Shown here: positions 47,378 through 55,793 of the stretch, one piece after another
How the letters are laid out: each line of letters opens with the position of its first letter
How positions within the stretch are numbered: the stretch's first letter is position 1
NCBI GenBank assembly: GCA_017303395.1
Contig: JAFLBN010000012.1
Span: 1 to 64,000, forward strand
DNA length: 64,000 nt
DNA from: Chitinophagales bacterium
GTDB lineage: Bacteria; Bacteroidota; Bacteroidia; Chitinophagales; Chitinophagaceae
Direction: 5' to 3'
The notes under the pieces: generated by a model
Seen by the model: the letters and a program-made list of their open reading frames with translations, nothing else
Database searches by the model: none
What the model was told of the DNA's origin: nothing
Program-made: the position numbers and the translations under genes

Positions 47378-48436
47378 TTAACCAAGATTGATGTATTTCA
47401 CATCTTCCTGCGCCTTTGCATAATCCTCCGGCTTGCCTATATCCAACCAGTAGCCAAGTATCGGGAAGGATATGATGGATTTGCCATATTTCAGTAGGGT
47501 ATCCATTAGGTCTGTTACATTGTAAAACTGGCCATCCGGTACCAATGTCAGTAATTGCCTTTTCATCAGGTAAATTCCCGCATTTGAATAATAGGTATAA
47601 CGAGGTTTCTCTTTCAGCGAGTTCACAAAGTTGTTCGACGATACCTCCAGTACACCATAAGGTATATCTACCTGATAACCTGTAGTAGCAACAGCCATAT
47701 CAGCACCGCTCTTTATAAAAGCCTGGAAGAATGATTCATAGTCGATAGTTGTCAACAGGTCTGAATTCATGACTAATATATAATCATGGTCTAACTGGCT
47801 GCAAAGCTTTACAGACCCCATCGTACCCATCGGCTTATCTTCAAACACATATTTGATAGATATACCCTTTCTGCTACCATCACCAAAATAACTGATAATA
47901 GAATCTGCCAGATAGTTCACACTGATACAGATATTCTTTATACCAAACTTTATCAGCCTGTCAACATTGTGTTCCAGTATTGGCTTGAAGCCTACAGGCA
48001 ACATTGGTTTTGGCGTATGCGCCGTAAGCGGCATCAGCCTTTGTCCACGCCCGCCTGCCATTATCACCACATCAACAGGCAGCAATGTCTGTATCTGTGT
48101 CAGATTCAGCACACCAACAATCGTCATATCCCTGTTTACAATAGGTATTACAAGAAAATTCAGGTTGCGCAGCGAGCTGATATCCGCCTTATATAATTCG
48201 TCCTGATAAATAAAAAGCGGGTCGGGTAGTATATAATCCTTAATGGTATGGTTCAGAATGGTTAACCCGTTGATGAAACCACGACGCAAATCACCATCCG
48301 TCAGCGAGCCTATGAGCTTCATGTTTTCATCTGCGACAATCAGTATCGGGTCGACCTTCATGTCTTCGAGTTTAATAAAGGCATCACGTACAGATTGATG
48401 CCCGAATATGACGTGCCTTTCAATGTTGCTAGTCAT
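47378..48436 (-). CDS. Sugar-phosphate nucleotidyltransferase with N-terminal CBS pair (PtmE-like)
   Basis: 352 residues. Two CBS motifs (about 8-115; ILIVADENMKLIGSLTDGDL, then VIPIVNRDMTIVGVL) precede a GT-A-like nucleotidyltransferase (about 125-350) with signature VVIMAGGRGQRLMPLT and KPMLPVGFKPIL. LVMNSDLLTTI is the metal-site strand. This layout is that of Campylobacter PtmE, a guanylyltransferase on GlcN-1-P for legionaminic acid. No legionaminic synthase or CMP-transferase is seen, so the sugar here is unknown. CBS domains suggest allosteric control by adenine nucleotides. Confidence 0.88.
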   Translation of the reverse strand: MTSNIERHVIFGHQSVRDAFIKLEDMKVDPILIVADENMKLIGSLTDGDLRRGFINGLTILNHTIKDYILPDPLFIYQDELYKADISSLRNLNFLVIPIVNRDMTIVGVLNLTQIQTLLPVDVVIMAGGRGQRLMPLTAHTPKPMLPVGFKPILEHNVDRLIKFGIKNICISVNYLADSIISYFGDGSRKGISIKYVFEDKPMGTMGSVKLCSQLDHDYILVMNSDLLTTIDYESFFQAFIKSGADMAVATTGYQVDIPYGVLEVSSNNFVNSLKEKPRYTYYSNAGIYLMKRQLLTLVPDGQFYNVTDLMDTLLKYGKSIISFPILGYWLDIGKPEDYAKAQEDVKYINLG

Positions 48437-48480
48437 CGGAGTGTGTTTTATCTTTTGTTATGACAATGCCATAACCATAG

Positions 48481-48488
48481 CAAATATA
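48481..48488 (-). promoter_or_regulatory. Candidate -7 element for the main polysaccharide transcript
   Basis: Minus-strand TATATTTG matches TAnnTTTG and lies 45 bases before the nucleotidyltransferase start. The extended 12-mer TATATTTGCTAT recurs exactly before the SDR gene at 50.8 kb. A 15-bp hairpin upstream (48625-48659) would isolate it from the preceding genes. No -33 TTG was found. Confidence 0.5.
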
Positions 48489-48624
48489 CCGCTACAGGTA
48501 AAGCATAGCTGCTACTATGCACTATGTGCAGAGAAACAGATTGTGTTTGCATTAAAGATACTATGAGGGGGAAGGCGCAACAAAATTTTCAGAATGGAAT
48601 AACAAGCCCTAAACATCTTGATAA

Positions 48625-48659
48625 CAAAACGTTTACAAGGATTGCTTGTAAACGTTTTG
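48625..48659. terminator. Perfect 15-bp hairpin after the aminotransferase gene
   Basis: CAAAACGTTTACAAG (48625-48639) and its exact reverse complement (48645-48659) enclose a five-base loop, starting six bases after the aminotransferase stop on the minus strand. The following T-run is short (TTTTG), so termination is likely but not certain; it may also act as a regulator site or RNA stabiliser. The rest of the 228-base gap holds the candidate promoter and nothing else I recognise. Confidence 0.55.
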
Positions 48660-48664
48660 AAAAA

Positions 48665-49807
48665 TTATGGCCTGTAGCTGCTGGGGATATTGACTACCCT
48701 GTCTTCCAGCCATTGCGAATTTTCTAACGGCCCACTTTGGCAATGCTGATACATGGCAAGCTTATTCATCAGCTTCCATATGGGGCGGGTCATTACTTTA
48801 TTATCATTTGTAGCTTTCAGGAAAGCATCGCGCACATCAAGGTCTTTCAGTACAACTGTGTTCAGCCAATAATTGGCTTTACCGTCTACTGCTTCTGTTA
48901 CAAACTGTATATCAGTACCCGCAAAGTAATTTTTGTACGTATCTGCAAGTGCACGTTTGTTATCAAGTATCTGTTGCAATTGCTCCAGTTGCGCACAAGC
49001 CACGGCTGCATTCAGGTTTGGCATGCGGTAGTTGTAGCCTACCTCATCGTGCACAAACTCGTACGGGTGTGGTATTTTGGCTGTGGTAGATAAATGCTTT
49101 GCGTGTTGTGCCAGCTTCTCATCGTTGGTTATGATAGCACCACCACCACCGCATGTTACTGTCTTATTGCCATTAAAACTAAATGCTGCCACCAGACCAA
49201 AGTTGCCTGTGTGCTTGCTTTTGTAGTATGTACCTAAAGACTCAGCAGCATCTTCCACCAATGCGATATGATAGCGTTCGCAAATAGCTGCTATATCATC
49301 TATCCTACACGGAAAGCCAAATGTATGCATAGGCACACAAGCTGCTATACGCCTGCCTGTAGTCTTGTTTATGCATACACCATCTTTCACTTCTGCATTA
49401 GCAGCCAGAAAATCTTCCAGTGCTTTTGGAGAAAGGCCCATGGTGTCTTTATCTACATCTACAAACACTGGTATGCCTTGCGCATGTGTTATTGCATTAG
49501 CTGTAGCTACGAAGGTGAGTGGCTGTGTTATTACTTCTTCGTCCCGTTTTACACCTGCTACTATCAGTGCAAGATGCAGTGCAGTAGTACCATTGGTGGT
49601 AGCGATAGCATATTTAGCACCGGTTATCTCCTGCATCATTTCTTCAAAGCGGTTCACATATGCACCTACTGAAGACACGAATGTAGAATCAATAGTATCG
49701 AGCAGGTACTTCTTTTCATTGCCGCCAAAATAGGGCGCATGCAATGGTATAAAAGCCTCCGGTTCTTTGAATGTTTCTCTGATGAATCGGATAGTATCGT
49801 TATACAT
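48665..49807 (-). CDS. LegC-family sugar aminotransferase (DegT/DnrJ/EryC1)
   Basis: PLP-dependent aminotransferase of 380 residues. The N-terminal IRFIRETFKEPEAFIPLHAP and FVSSVGAYVNRFEEMMQEIT are hallmarks of the LegC/PseC-like group acting on UDP-4-keto-6-deoxy-GlcNAc. EDAAESLGTYYK and the lysine in FSFNGNKTVTCGGGG, the PLP-binding residue, are clear. It overlaps the SDR gene by eight bases. With the WbpM-type dehydratase it could make UDP-4-amino-6-deoxy-GlcNAc (bacillosamine precursor), consistent with a PglC-like initiating transferase. Confidence 0.9.
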   Translation of the reverse strand: MYNDTIRFIRETFKEPEAFIPLHAPYFGGNEKKYLLDTIDSTFVSSVGAYVNRFEEMMQEITGAKYAIATTNGTTALHLALIVAGVKRDEEVITQPLTFVATANAITHAQGIPVFVDVDKDTMGLSPKALEDFLAANAEVKDGVCINKTTGRRIAACVPMHTFGFPCRIDDIAAICERYHIALVEDAAESLGTYYKSKHTGNFGLVAAFSFNGNKTVTCGGGGAIITNDEKLAQHAKHLSTTAKIPHPYEFVHDEVGYNYRMPNLNAAVACAQLEQLQQILDNKRALADTYKNYFAGTDIQFVTEAVDGKANYWLNTVVLKDLDVRDAFLKATNDNKVMTRPIWKLMNKLAMYQHCQSGPLENSQWLEDRVVNIPSSYRP

Positions 49808-50777
49808 TTTTGTATTTATTATCGTCAGGATTTAAGATAAAACCATCGTCCAGCACTTTTTTGATTTGCGCTATACCATCAGGCACTTTAAACATCAGTT
49901 CGAAGCCGAGTGTGTTTTTTATCTTATCAAAGTTTACACGATAGTCGCGCGGGTCTTCGTTTTTAGACACGTATTTTATTTTCGCATCCGGTATAAACTT
50001 CATCACTTCATCCACTATCATTTTCTTCTGATAGTTTTCAGATGTATCACCAACGTTAAATACGTCGAAAGCAACTTTTTCTGGTGCTGCTTCTATTACT
50101 GTCACAACAGAACGTGCCAGATCGTACACATGGCAATACGGACGCCAGAATTGCTCACCGAATATTACCAGCTCTCTGCCTAGTGCCAGTTCTTTCGCAA
50201 ATTCATTCACCGTCAGGTCGAAACGCGGACGCAGCGAAAGGCCATATACGGTAGAGAAACGCAGGCATGTAGGTTTTGTAGTATTTGTCTTTGGCTGAGA
50301 AAGCAGGAATTCTTCTACAGCTACTTTAGTTTCAGCATAGAGAGATACCGGCGCCGTTGCAGACTCTTCAGTTACAAATGCTTCAGGGTCTTCCATCTTG
50401 CCATAGTTGCTGCACGTAGATGCAAATACAAATTTCGATACACCCATTTCATTCGCAATGGTGTACAGCATTTTGCTACCGTCAAAATTGGTAGTGCGTG
50501 CCAGTTCAGGTTGTTTTGCACATGCAGGGTCACCTACAATAGATGCCAGATGAGCTACGCAGTCTATTCCGTCCATTGCGATGCGCACATCTGCCTCATT
50601 GCGTATGTCGCCTTTTACAAATTCAAAATCGGGAAGATTCAACAGGTCGATGATGGGTTCTCCACCATACATCAGGTTATCAAGAACCCTTACATGGTAG
50701 CCCTTGTCGAGTAATTGTCTTGTCAGCACGGAGCCGATATAGCCGGCGCCGCCTGTTACCAGTACTTTTTTAGCCAT
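49800..50777 (-). CDS. NAD-dependent sugar epimerase/dehydratase (extended SDR)
   Basis: 325 residues. NAD loop VLVTGGAGYIGSVLTR, structural DNLMYGGEP and VAHLASIVGDPACAK, and catalytic residues in FASTCSNYGKM and LYAETKVAVEEF. RFSTVYGLSLRPRFDLTVN and the later HVYDLARSVV are typical of UDP-glucose-4-epimerase-like SDRs of uncertain substrate. It is coupled to the LegC-like aminotransferase (eight-base overlap). Confidence 0.87.
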   Translation of the reverse strand: MAKKVLVTGGAGYIGSVLTRQLLDKGYHVRVLDNLMYGGEPIIDLLNLPDFEFVKGDIRNEADVRIAMDGIDCVAHLASIVGDPACAKQPELARTTNFDGSKMLYTIANEMGVSKFVFASTCSNYGKMEDPEAFVTEESATAPVSLYAETKVAVEEFLLSQPKTNTTKPTCLRFSTVYGLSLRPRFDLTVNEFAKELALGRELVIFGEQFWRPYCHVYDLARSVVTVIEAAPEKVAFDVFNVGDTSENYQKKMIVDEVMKFIPDAKIKYVSKNEDPRDYRVNFDKIKNTLGFELMFKVPDGIAQIKKVLDDGFILNPDDNKYKNV

Positions 50778-50822
50778 AGATTTACGTACGTTTTACTTGG
50801 GGTGTTTCTATAATACGAATAG

Positions 50823-50849
50823 CAAATATAATCTGCCAAACTTGGCAGA
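50823..50849 (-). promoter_or_regulatory. Candidate promoter with overlapping palindrome before the SDR gene
   Basis: The -7 element TATATTTG (minus strand, 50823-50830) lies within the same 12-mer TATATTTGCTAT found at 48.5 kb. One base further upstream is an 18-base near-perfect palindrome, TCTGCCAAACTTGGCAGA (50832-50849), placed where a repressor or activator could control this promoter. Confidence 0.5.
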
Positions 50850-50906
50850 ATTACGACTTTCAATGTATTAACGCATCGTAAACAACCCGATAACAATTCG
50901 TTTACA

Positions 50907-51686
50907 CTACGCTAGCTGCAAACGACTGTTGAGGAAAGGATATTGTTGCAATGCGGTCATTACACCACTTTGCAACATAGCTTGCAGATTATCAGCATGT
51001 TTTACATGGTGCATGTCGGTACCGCAATAGTCATACAAGCCTGCAGCCAGTATTTGTTCTGCAGCCATCTTCACACTGCGACCATAATAGCCGAATAAGG
51101 ATAGTGTATTCAATTGCAGATGGCAACCTTTATCGCGCAAGTCTCTGTATGCATCCAGATTGCCATGATAATATGCATAACGCTCAGGGTGCGCCATGAT
51201 AGGCTTATAGCCCTTTGTTTGTATGCGGAAGAGTATATCGTCAAACCTGATAGGTTCGAACATAAAAGATATTTCTACCAATACCTGATTGTCAACAATC
51301 GGCATCAGTTCTCCTGCTTCCAGCAGTTGTATAAAGTGGTCGTCTATATAATACTCTGCCGCAGCACGTATCGGGAAGTTGATATTACGCTCATGCAAAG
51401 CCTGTTGCAATGCATGCAATCCTTGCTGAATGTTGAAGCTGTTATTGGGATAGTGGTCGTACTTGATGTGGGGTGTGGTAATGGCACTCTTGTAGCCCAT
51501 AGCTTGCAGGCGCTGTATCAGCATAATGCTGTCTTCCATTGTCTGTGCACCATCATCTATACCCGGTATCATATGCGAATGCATATCTGTACCCAAGAAA
51601 GACCAGTTGCCATATCCATTCGGATTAGCAGGGCCGTATTTCAATCCACCTTCTTCCTTCTTCTTACCAAACAGCTTAGAAAACAT
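50907..51686 (-). CDS. Tyrosine-protein phosphatase of the CpsB/YwqE PHP family
   Basis: Metal-dependent phosphotyrosine phosphatase of 259 residues, expected to dephosphorylate the Wzc-type kinase and so cycle polysaccharide export. The PHP motifs are DMHSHMIPGIDDGAQTMEDS (first metal site), TTPHIKYDHYP, AAEYYIDDHF, MAHPERYAYY and CGTDMHHVKH. The N-terminus is short and basic (MFSKLFGKKKEEGG). A weak GTAAAC/GTTTAC dyad lies just after the stop (50878-50905). Confidence 0.92.
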   Translation of the reverse strand: MFSKLFGKKKEEGGLKYGPANPNGYGNWSFLGTDMHSHMIPGIDDGAQTMEDSIMLIQRLQAMGYKSAITTPHIKYDHYPNNSFNIQQGLHALQQALHERNINFPIRAAAEYYIDDHFIQLLEAGELMPIVDNQVLVEISFMFEPIRFDDILFRIQTKGYKPIMAHPERYAYYHGNLDAYRDLRDKGCHLQLNTLSLFGYYGRSVKMAAEQILAAGLYDYCGTDMHHVKHADNLQAMLQSGVMTALQQYPFLNSRLQLA

Positions 51687-51781
51687 AGTAATTCAATTCC
51701 ACTTACAATGTGAAGATACGCATATTACGGCAATGCGGTAACAGCCCTTTGCTTACGCAGTACAAGGAGCATAGCTATTCC

Positions 51782-52519
51782 TCATATAGTAATGATGGCT
51801 CCCGCATAGTTTACAATTTTGGCATTTGCCATATCTGCGGTAAATGCTATATCTATCGTTGCATGAAATATTGCTACAACAAGTATGCTGCCTTTTGATG
51901 CATTAAACAGCCATGAAAGCAACACACTACCTGTAAGCATACTGAATATCCAACCCACAATTCCATCTATTCCCATTTCGGTATATCCCGGCCTGTAGAG
52001 AAATAACGGCCAATGCCATATAACCCAGAACACTGTCAGGATTAGCGCCGCCTGTATGGGTTTATAGCGCTGTTGCAACTTAGGAAGTGCATATCCACGC
52101 CATCCTACTTCCTCTCCATAACCAAAGAATATAAGATTGTAAATAAGAAATGTGATAAAACTGAAATCAGGAAACTCTCTCGATTTTGTAAAACCTTTCC
52201 AATCAAAACTATTACCAGCTATCCAATAATCTGCAACGCCTGCCAACCACAATATCAGAAACGGGCTTAGCAATGCTATAGCTACATACAAGATAGCCTT
52301 TGGTGAAAACATTGCTTTCAACAAGTGCTGCACGCCTTGTCCATTCTGTTCGGCATATGTTACGGTAAACGCGGCTATCATTGGGCCGAAGCCGCCAATG
52401 GCATGATTGAATGGTACTACTGGTAAATTGGCAATACCCAATGCAGGCAACCACAATGGCATCCATATAACCCATGATATAACATAGGCAAGTACAAAAA
52501 AGGTGACGAGCTTCTTCAT
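51782..52519 (-). CDS. CPBP family intramembrane metalloprotease
   Basis: Abi/CAAX-protease-like membrane protein of 245 residues. I start at the ATG at 52519 (MKKLVTFFVLAYVISW); the frame continues far upstream only by chance, through the opposite-strand decarboxylase gene. About seven TM helices. The catalytic motifs are EEVGWRGYALPKLQ, WHWPLFL and the final HATID. Targets are unknown; members serve in prenyl-protein processing, bacteriocin self-immunity or membrane-protein regulation. It is divergent from the decarboxylase gene. Confidence 0.9.
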   Translation of the reverse strand: MKKLVTFFVLAYVISWVIWMPLWLPALGIANLPVVPFNHAIGGFGPMIAAFTVTYAEQNGQGVQHLLKAMFSPKAILYVAIALLSPFLILWLAGVADYWIAGNSFDWKGFTKSREFPDFSFITFLIYNLIFFGYGEEVGWRGYALPKLQQRYKPIQAALILTVFWVIWHWPLFLYRPGYTEMGIDGIVGWIFSMLTGSVLLSWLFNASKGSILVVAIFHATIDIAFTADMANAKIVNYAGAIITI

Positions 52520-52590
52520 AGAACGCAAAAATATACCCGTCAGATGCCGTAAAACATGACGTACATCAGCATCCTTACTCATTAAAGTCA

Positions 52591-52598
52591 TAACTTTG
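52591..52598 (+). promoter_or_regulatory. Candidate -7 element before the decarboxylase gene
   Basis: TAACTTTG fits TAnnTTTG exactly, 26 bases before the ATG at 52625. No -33 TTG is evident. Confidence 0.5.
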
Positions 52599-52624
52599 CG
52601 GCGCTTTACAAAAAACGGTTTTGT

Positions 52625-53857
52625 ATGAAAATGAAGTACTGGAAAAAACTGACAGTTGCAGAACAAGATGCAAGAATTACAGACGCCCTCAGTCAGAATA
52701 TCGACTATAAGCAGAAGATATCTTTGGGTGTTCCTGCATCGCGTCTGGATACCACCGTTTTTTACGAGCAGGCGCCTTTCCTGAAAGATGCACCGTTGCT
52801 GCGTACTTACGTACAAAACCCTAACCACATTGGCTGCCACACACTCGGCGATTCTGAAGATTTCTTCAAAGGCACACAAGACCTGGAACGTGAGGTAATA
52901 GAACTGCTGGCGGTAGATGTGCTGAAAGCAAAACCACATACCTGCGATGGTTATGTTGCTGCTGGTGGAACCGAAGCCAATATACAGGCTGCATGGATAT
53001 ACCGCAATTTCTTTGAACAGGAACACAATGCTTCTTACAATGAAATAGCACTGCTTGGTTCTGAAGACACACACTATTCTATAGCTAAAGCATCTAACCT
53101 GTTGCACCTGAAATGGTATAGTGTGCCAGTAGATGACAACACGCGCGAAATAATACCTACTGAACTGGATAAAACACTGGAGCAGGCAAAAGCTGAGGGT
53201 ATCAAATATTTCATCGTGATATCGAACATGGCGACTACAATGTTTGGCAGTGTAGATAACCCCGATATGTATGTAGAACACCTACAAAAACACAACCTTC
53301 CTTTTAAGCTGCATCTGGATGGCGCTTTTGGTGGTTTCATATATCCTACTGCGCATCCTGAATCTACGGTGAACTTTGCTAACCCGCATGTATCGTCTAT
53401 CACCCTAGATGCACACAAGATGCTGCAGGCACCTTATGGCACAGGTATCTTCATTTCCCGCAAAGGATTGATAAACTATGTATATACCAAAGAGGCACAG
53501 TATGTAAACGGTATGGACATCACGCTAAGCGGCAGCCGCTCGGGTGCCAATGCTGTTGCTATCTGGATGATACTGATGACCTACGGTCCGCACGGCTGGT
53601 TCGAGAAAATAAACAAACTGTTGTATCGCACAGACTGGTTGTGCAAACAACTCACGGAGCTGGGCTTTACATACTACCGCTACCCAAATATGAATATTGT
53701 AACCATCCGCGCCAAACATATACCTGCCACTATAGCACACCAGTTTGGCCTGGTACCCGATACACACGATGGCGAACCCAACTGGTACAAAATAGTAGTA
53801 ATGGACCACGTAGAGGTAGAACACCTCGATGAATTCCTAAACGAAGTAAGAGCATAA
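52625..53857 (+). CDS. PLP-dependent group II decarboxylase family protein
   Basis: 410-residue fold-type I PLP enzyme. CDGYVAAGGTEANIQAAWIY binds the cofactor phosphate, HYSIAKASNLL holds the ring-stacking His, LHLDGAFGGFIYP has the Asp-Ala-Phe segment and the Schiff-base lysine is K265 in LDAHKMLQAPYG. The closest known groups are histidine/aromatic-amino-acid/glutamate decarboxylases; substrate is not predictable. It is a single-gene unit with its own promoter-like element and a strong terminator. Confidence 0.88.
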   Translation: MKMKYWKKLTVAEQDARITDALSQNIDYKQKISLGVPASRLDTTVFYEQAPFLKDAPLLRTYVQNPNHIGCHTLGDSEDFFKGTQDLEREVIELLAVDVLKAKPHTCDGYVAAGGTEANIQAAWIYRNFFEQEHNASYNEIALLGSEDTHYSIAKASNLLHLKWYSVPVDDNTREIIPTELDKTLEQAKAEGIKYFIVISNMATTMFGSVDNPDMYVEHLQKHNLPFKLHLDGAFGGFIYPTAHPESTVNFANPHVSSITLDAHKMLQAPYGTGIFISRKGLINYVYTKEAQYVNGMDITLSGSRSGANAVAIWMILMTYGPHGWFEKINKLLYRTDWLCKQLTELGFTYYRYPNMNIVTIRAKHIPATIAHQFGLVPDTHDGEPNWYKIVVMDHVEVEHLDEFLNEVRA

Positions 53858-53860
53858 ATA

Positions 53861-53888
53861 AAGCCCCGTGATTACGGGGCTTTTAATT
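53861..53888. terminator. Strong bidirectional rho-independent terminator
   Basis: AAGCCCCGT (53861-53869) pairs perfectly with ACGGGGCTT (53874-53882) around GATT, followed by TTAATTTT; on the other strand it is followed by TATTTAT. It separates the decarboxylase from the convergent defence-island end. Confidence 0.9.
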
Positions 53889-54293
53889 TTATCTTCGACT
53901 ATTGTAAAAAGGCACTTTGAATTTAATTGTATCCTTAAAGTTCGGCAAAACTGAAGAGCGAATATTATAATAAAAAACGCTGTCTCCATCAGATAGTTGT
54001 GCATTAAATTCCGGGCTAATAAAACTACCAATTATCGTACCTGCCATTATTTGTTTGTTGTCTCTCTTTACGATGTACATAAAGCTATCAACTCTATGAT
54101 GTACTCTCAATCCATACTTAGTGAATGAATCGGTACTTATAATCAAGTAATTCCCCGATTTACCATAAATATTATGCAAGAAATCAGGACAGAATAACGC
54201 TGGTGCCTTATTACTTTGTGAAAAACAAGTATAGGTACTGAACATCAGTGCAATACTTAAAAAGTCTATTCGATATTTTTCAACCTTTGCCAT
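53889..54293 (-). CDS. Small exported hypothetical protein
   Basis: 134 residues with a probable signal sequence (hydrophobic FLSIALMFSTYTCFSQ, about residues 11-26). The rest is soluble and beta-rich in appearance; FCPDFLHNIYGKSGNYLIIS is the most distinctive segment. I recognise no family. It ends directly at the bidirectional terminator and lies 183 bases after the HhH gene, so it may be a separate unit. Confidence 0.6.
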   Translation of the reverse strand: MAKVEKYRIDFLSIALMFSTYTCFSQSNKAPALFCPDFLHNIYGKSGNYLIISTDSFTKYGLRVHHRVDSFMYIVKRDNKQIMAGTIIGSFISPEFNAQLSDGDSVFYYNIRSSVLPNFKDTIKFKVPFYNSRR

Positions 54294-54437
54294 TACTGTA
54301 TTTAACCTCTACTTTCCGATACAAAAAGTGCACTGACACCTCAAATGCCTTACTAGCAATAGCTCCAACAAGAAGCTCAACAAAAAAAATGTAAAACAGC
54401 AACAAAAAAGAAAAAAACAAAGGTCAATCAAGAGAAA

Positions 54438-54452
54438 GCTATGTAAAATAGC
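54438..54452 (-). terminator. Weak hairpin after the QueC/HhH cassette
   Basis: GCTAT and ATAGC pair around a five-base loop, 25 bases beyond the HhH gene stop; on the minus strand TTTCTCTT follows. The T-run is poor. The remainder of the 183-base gap is A-rich on the plus strand, with no gene seen. Confidence 0.3.
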
Positions 54453-54476
54453 ATTAAGTACCTCACTAAACGTCAA

Positions 54477-55154
54477 TCAACAATTTTCGTTCTCAGTGAA
54501 ATTAATTTCTATCTGATTATCAAGCTGTACAGACCTATACTTCTTATCTGACATATATTTCCAAATACCGTAGTCAACTGTTGTTCTAGATAGTTGTAAA
54601 AAATCAGCAGCATATTCTACAACTCGTTTTGTCACGTGATAACCTTCGACATTAATTTCGGCCATTTGAACAAAAGAATATATATGCCTATCAACTGCTA
54701 CAGTATCAAAGCATAATAACTTCATCAAATAATCCATTGTTTTAGGCCCGACACCTTTTAACTTGAGGAATGTCTTTTGATTTATTGTCTTTAATAGATA
54801 AGTCTTTAAATCAACACAATTATCAATCTCATTATCTATTGAAAAATCAATTAGTAGTTTAAACCTGTCAAGTTTTACTTCATCTTTCCAGTTAATGACA
54901 TTGCCGAGGCCTTCCTGGTCAATTAATGCCTTAAATCGTTTAACAGTATTTGCATCAGGATAATCTAAAAGAACTTTCTGCACCCTAGGCTTTACTACCG
55001 AGTTATAATTTAAACCTGCTTGCAATATAATATCAGTATATAGAGCTCCTATGTGGCTATAATGGAATTGGCTTTGTACATCATAAGTTTGGAAAGTCCC
55101 CCCCAAGCTTATAATGTAATCTGCAAGTTTTCTAGCTTCTTTAGCGCAGTTCAT
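54477..55154 (-). CDS. OGG-like HhH-GPD DNA glycosylase/lyase
   Basis: 225 residues of the helix-hairpin-helix glycosylase superfamily. The hairpin LKLKGVGPKTMDYL includes K138, aligned with the catalytic Lys of 8-oxoguanine glycosylase (OGG1 K249 in GVGTKVADC), and D155 in VAVDRH matches its catalytic Asp. No iron-sulphur cluster cysteines are present. An OGG-like protein (Cap11) is an ancillary part of type IV CBASS together with a QueC-like protein, and here too the gene directly follows a QueC-like gene (6-base gap). Its target, DNA, RNA or a modified nucleobase adduct, is unknown. Confidence 0.82.
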   Translation of the reverse strand: MNCAKEARKLADYIISLGGTFQTYDVQSQFHYSHIGALYTDIILQAGLNYNSVVKPRVQKVLLDYPDANTVKRFKALIDQEGLGNVINWKDEVKLDRFKLLIDFSIDNEIDNCVDLKTYLLKTINQKTFLKLKGVGPKTMDYLMKLLCFDTVAVDRHIYSFVQMAEINVEGYHVTKRVVEYAADFLQLSRTTVDYGIWKYMSDKKYRSVQLDNQIEINFTENENC

Positions 55155-55160
55155 AATATA

Positions 55161-55793
55161 TTATGCTTCCTGTTCTATTTGCCTTAAAGCTTCCAATCTA
55201 TCGACACAATTAGGACAAGCCCCACATGGTATAGTTGGTGAAGCTTGACACGAAAAAGTAGTCCCTATTGATGCTCCTAGCTCAATACCTAATTTAGCTA
55301 CTTGATATTTAGAATAATATCGAAATGGCATATTTATTTTTACAGAGCCGTAATCAATAAGCATACTTTCCATTTTTTCAAAAAACTCGTTAGAACAATC
55401 TATTTCCTTAGCATGATTGCTATTTATAAAGGCAGAATAGACATTTGTCAAACCGATTGTTTGTGCAAAAGTAGCACCTATAGTCAATAATAAAACATTT
55501 CTATAAGGAATATAGAGATTATCTGCCGTTATTTCGTCCTCCCATAAATTGGCAGCTCTTATAAATTTAGAATTAGATTTCTGATAAACTGATTGAATAT
55601 CAATAACCTCAATTTTGTCAATATAGGATTCAGGTAATACCTTTTTTAGAGTATTTAGTTCAGTTTCGGCGCAATGTTGGCCATAATTGATAAATAATGG
55701 CACGAAATCAACATTTTGGCTTATCAGCCAATAAGCCATAGTTGTTGAGTCTAATCCCCCAGAGGCTAGAAGAATCCCATCTCGATTTGTCAT
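55161..55793 (-). CDS. QueC-like PP-loop ATPase (Cap9/QatC-type candidate)
   Basis: 210 residues. PP-loop LLASGGLDSTTMAYWL (S11-S16), FINYGQHCAETEL and LYIPYRNVLLLTIGATFA match QueC. The zinc site is complete with C182, C190, C193 and C196 (SCQASPTIPCGACPNC). True QueC turns 7-carboxy-7-deazaguanine into preQ0, but no QueD, QueE or FolE is nearby. QueC-like proteins in defence systems (Cap9 of type IV CBASS, QatC of Qat) are reported or proposed to attach a deazaguanine to a protein N-terminus. It overlaps the fusion gene by four bases. Confidence 0.87.
   Translation of the reverse strand: MTNRDGILLASGGLDSTTMAYWLISQNVDFVPLFINYGQHCAETELNTLKKVLPESYIDKIEVIDIQSVYQKSNSKFIRAANLWEDEITADNLYIPYRNVLLLTIGATFAQTIGLTNVYSAFINSNHAKEIDCSNEFFEKMESMLIDYGSVKINMPFRYYSKYQVAKLGIELGASIGTTFSCQASPTIPCGACPNCVDRLEALRQIEQEA

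Noticed and set aside
47378-49807. Legionaminic acid pathway
   Set aside because: PtmE-like and LegC-like genes are present, but no sialic-acid-synthase-like LegI or CMP-transferase LegF is seen.
52520-53281. Long N-terminal extension of the CPBP protease frame, to 499 residues
   Set aside because: It runs antisense through the well-supported PLP decarboxylase gene and has no family resemblance; the ATG at 52519 gives a normal CPBP protein.
54294-54476. Poly-A-rich stretch as a possible phase-variable tract
   Set aside because: The A-runs are interrupted and lie outside any coding frame or clear promoter.
55161-55793. QueC for queuosine biosynthesis
   Set aside because: No QueD, QueE or FolE neighbours, and the gene is locked in an operon with defence-like genes; a housekeeping QueC role is unlikely but not excluded.
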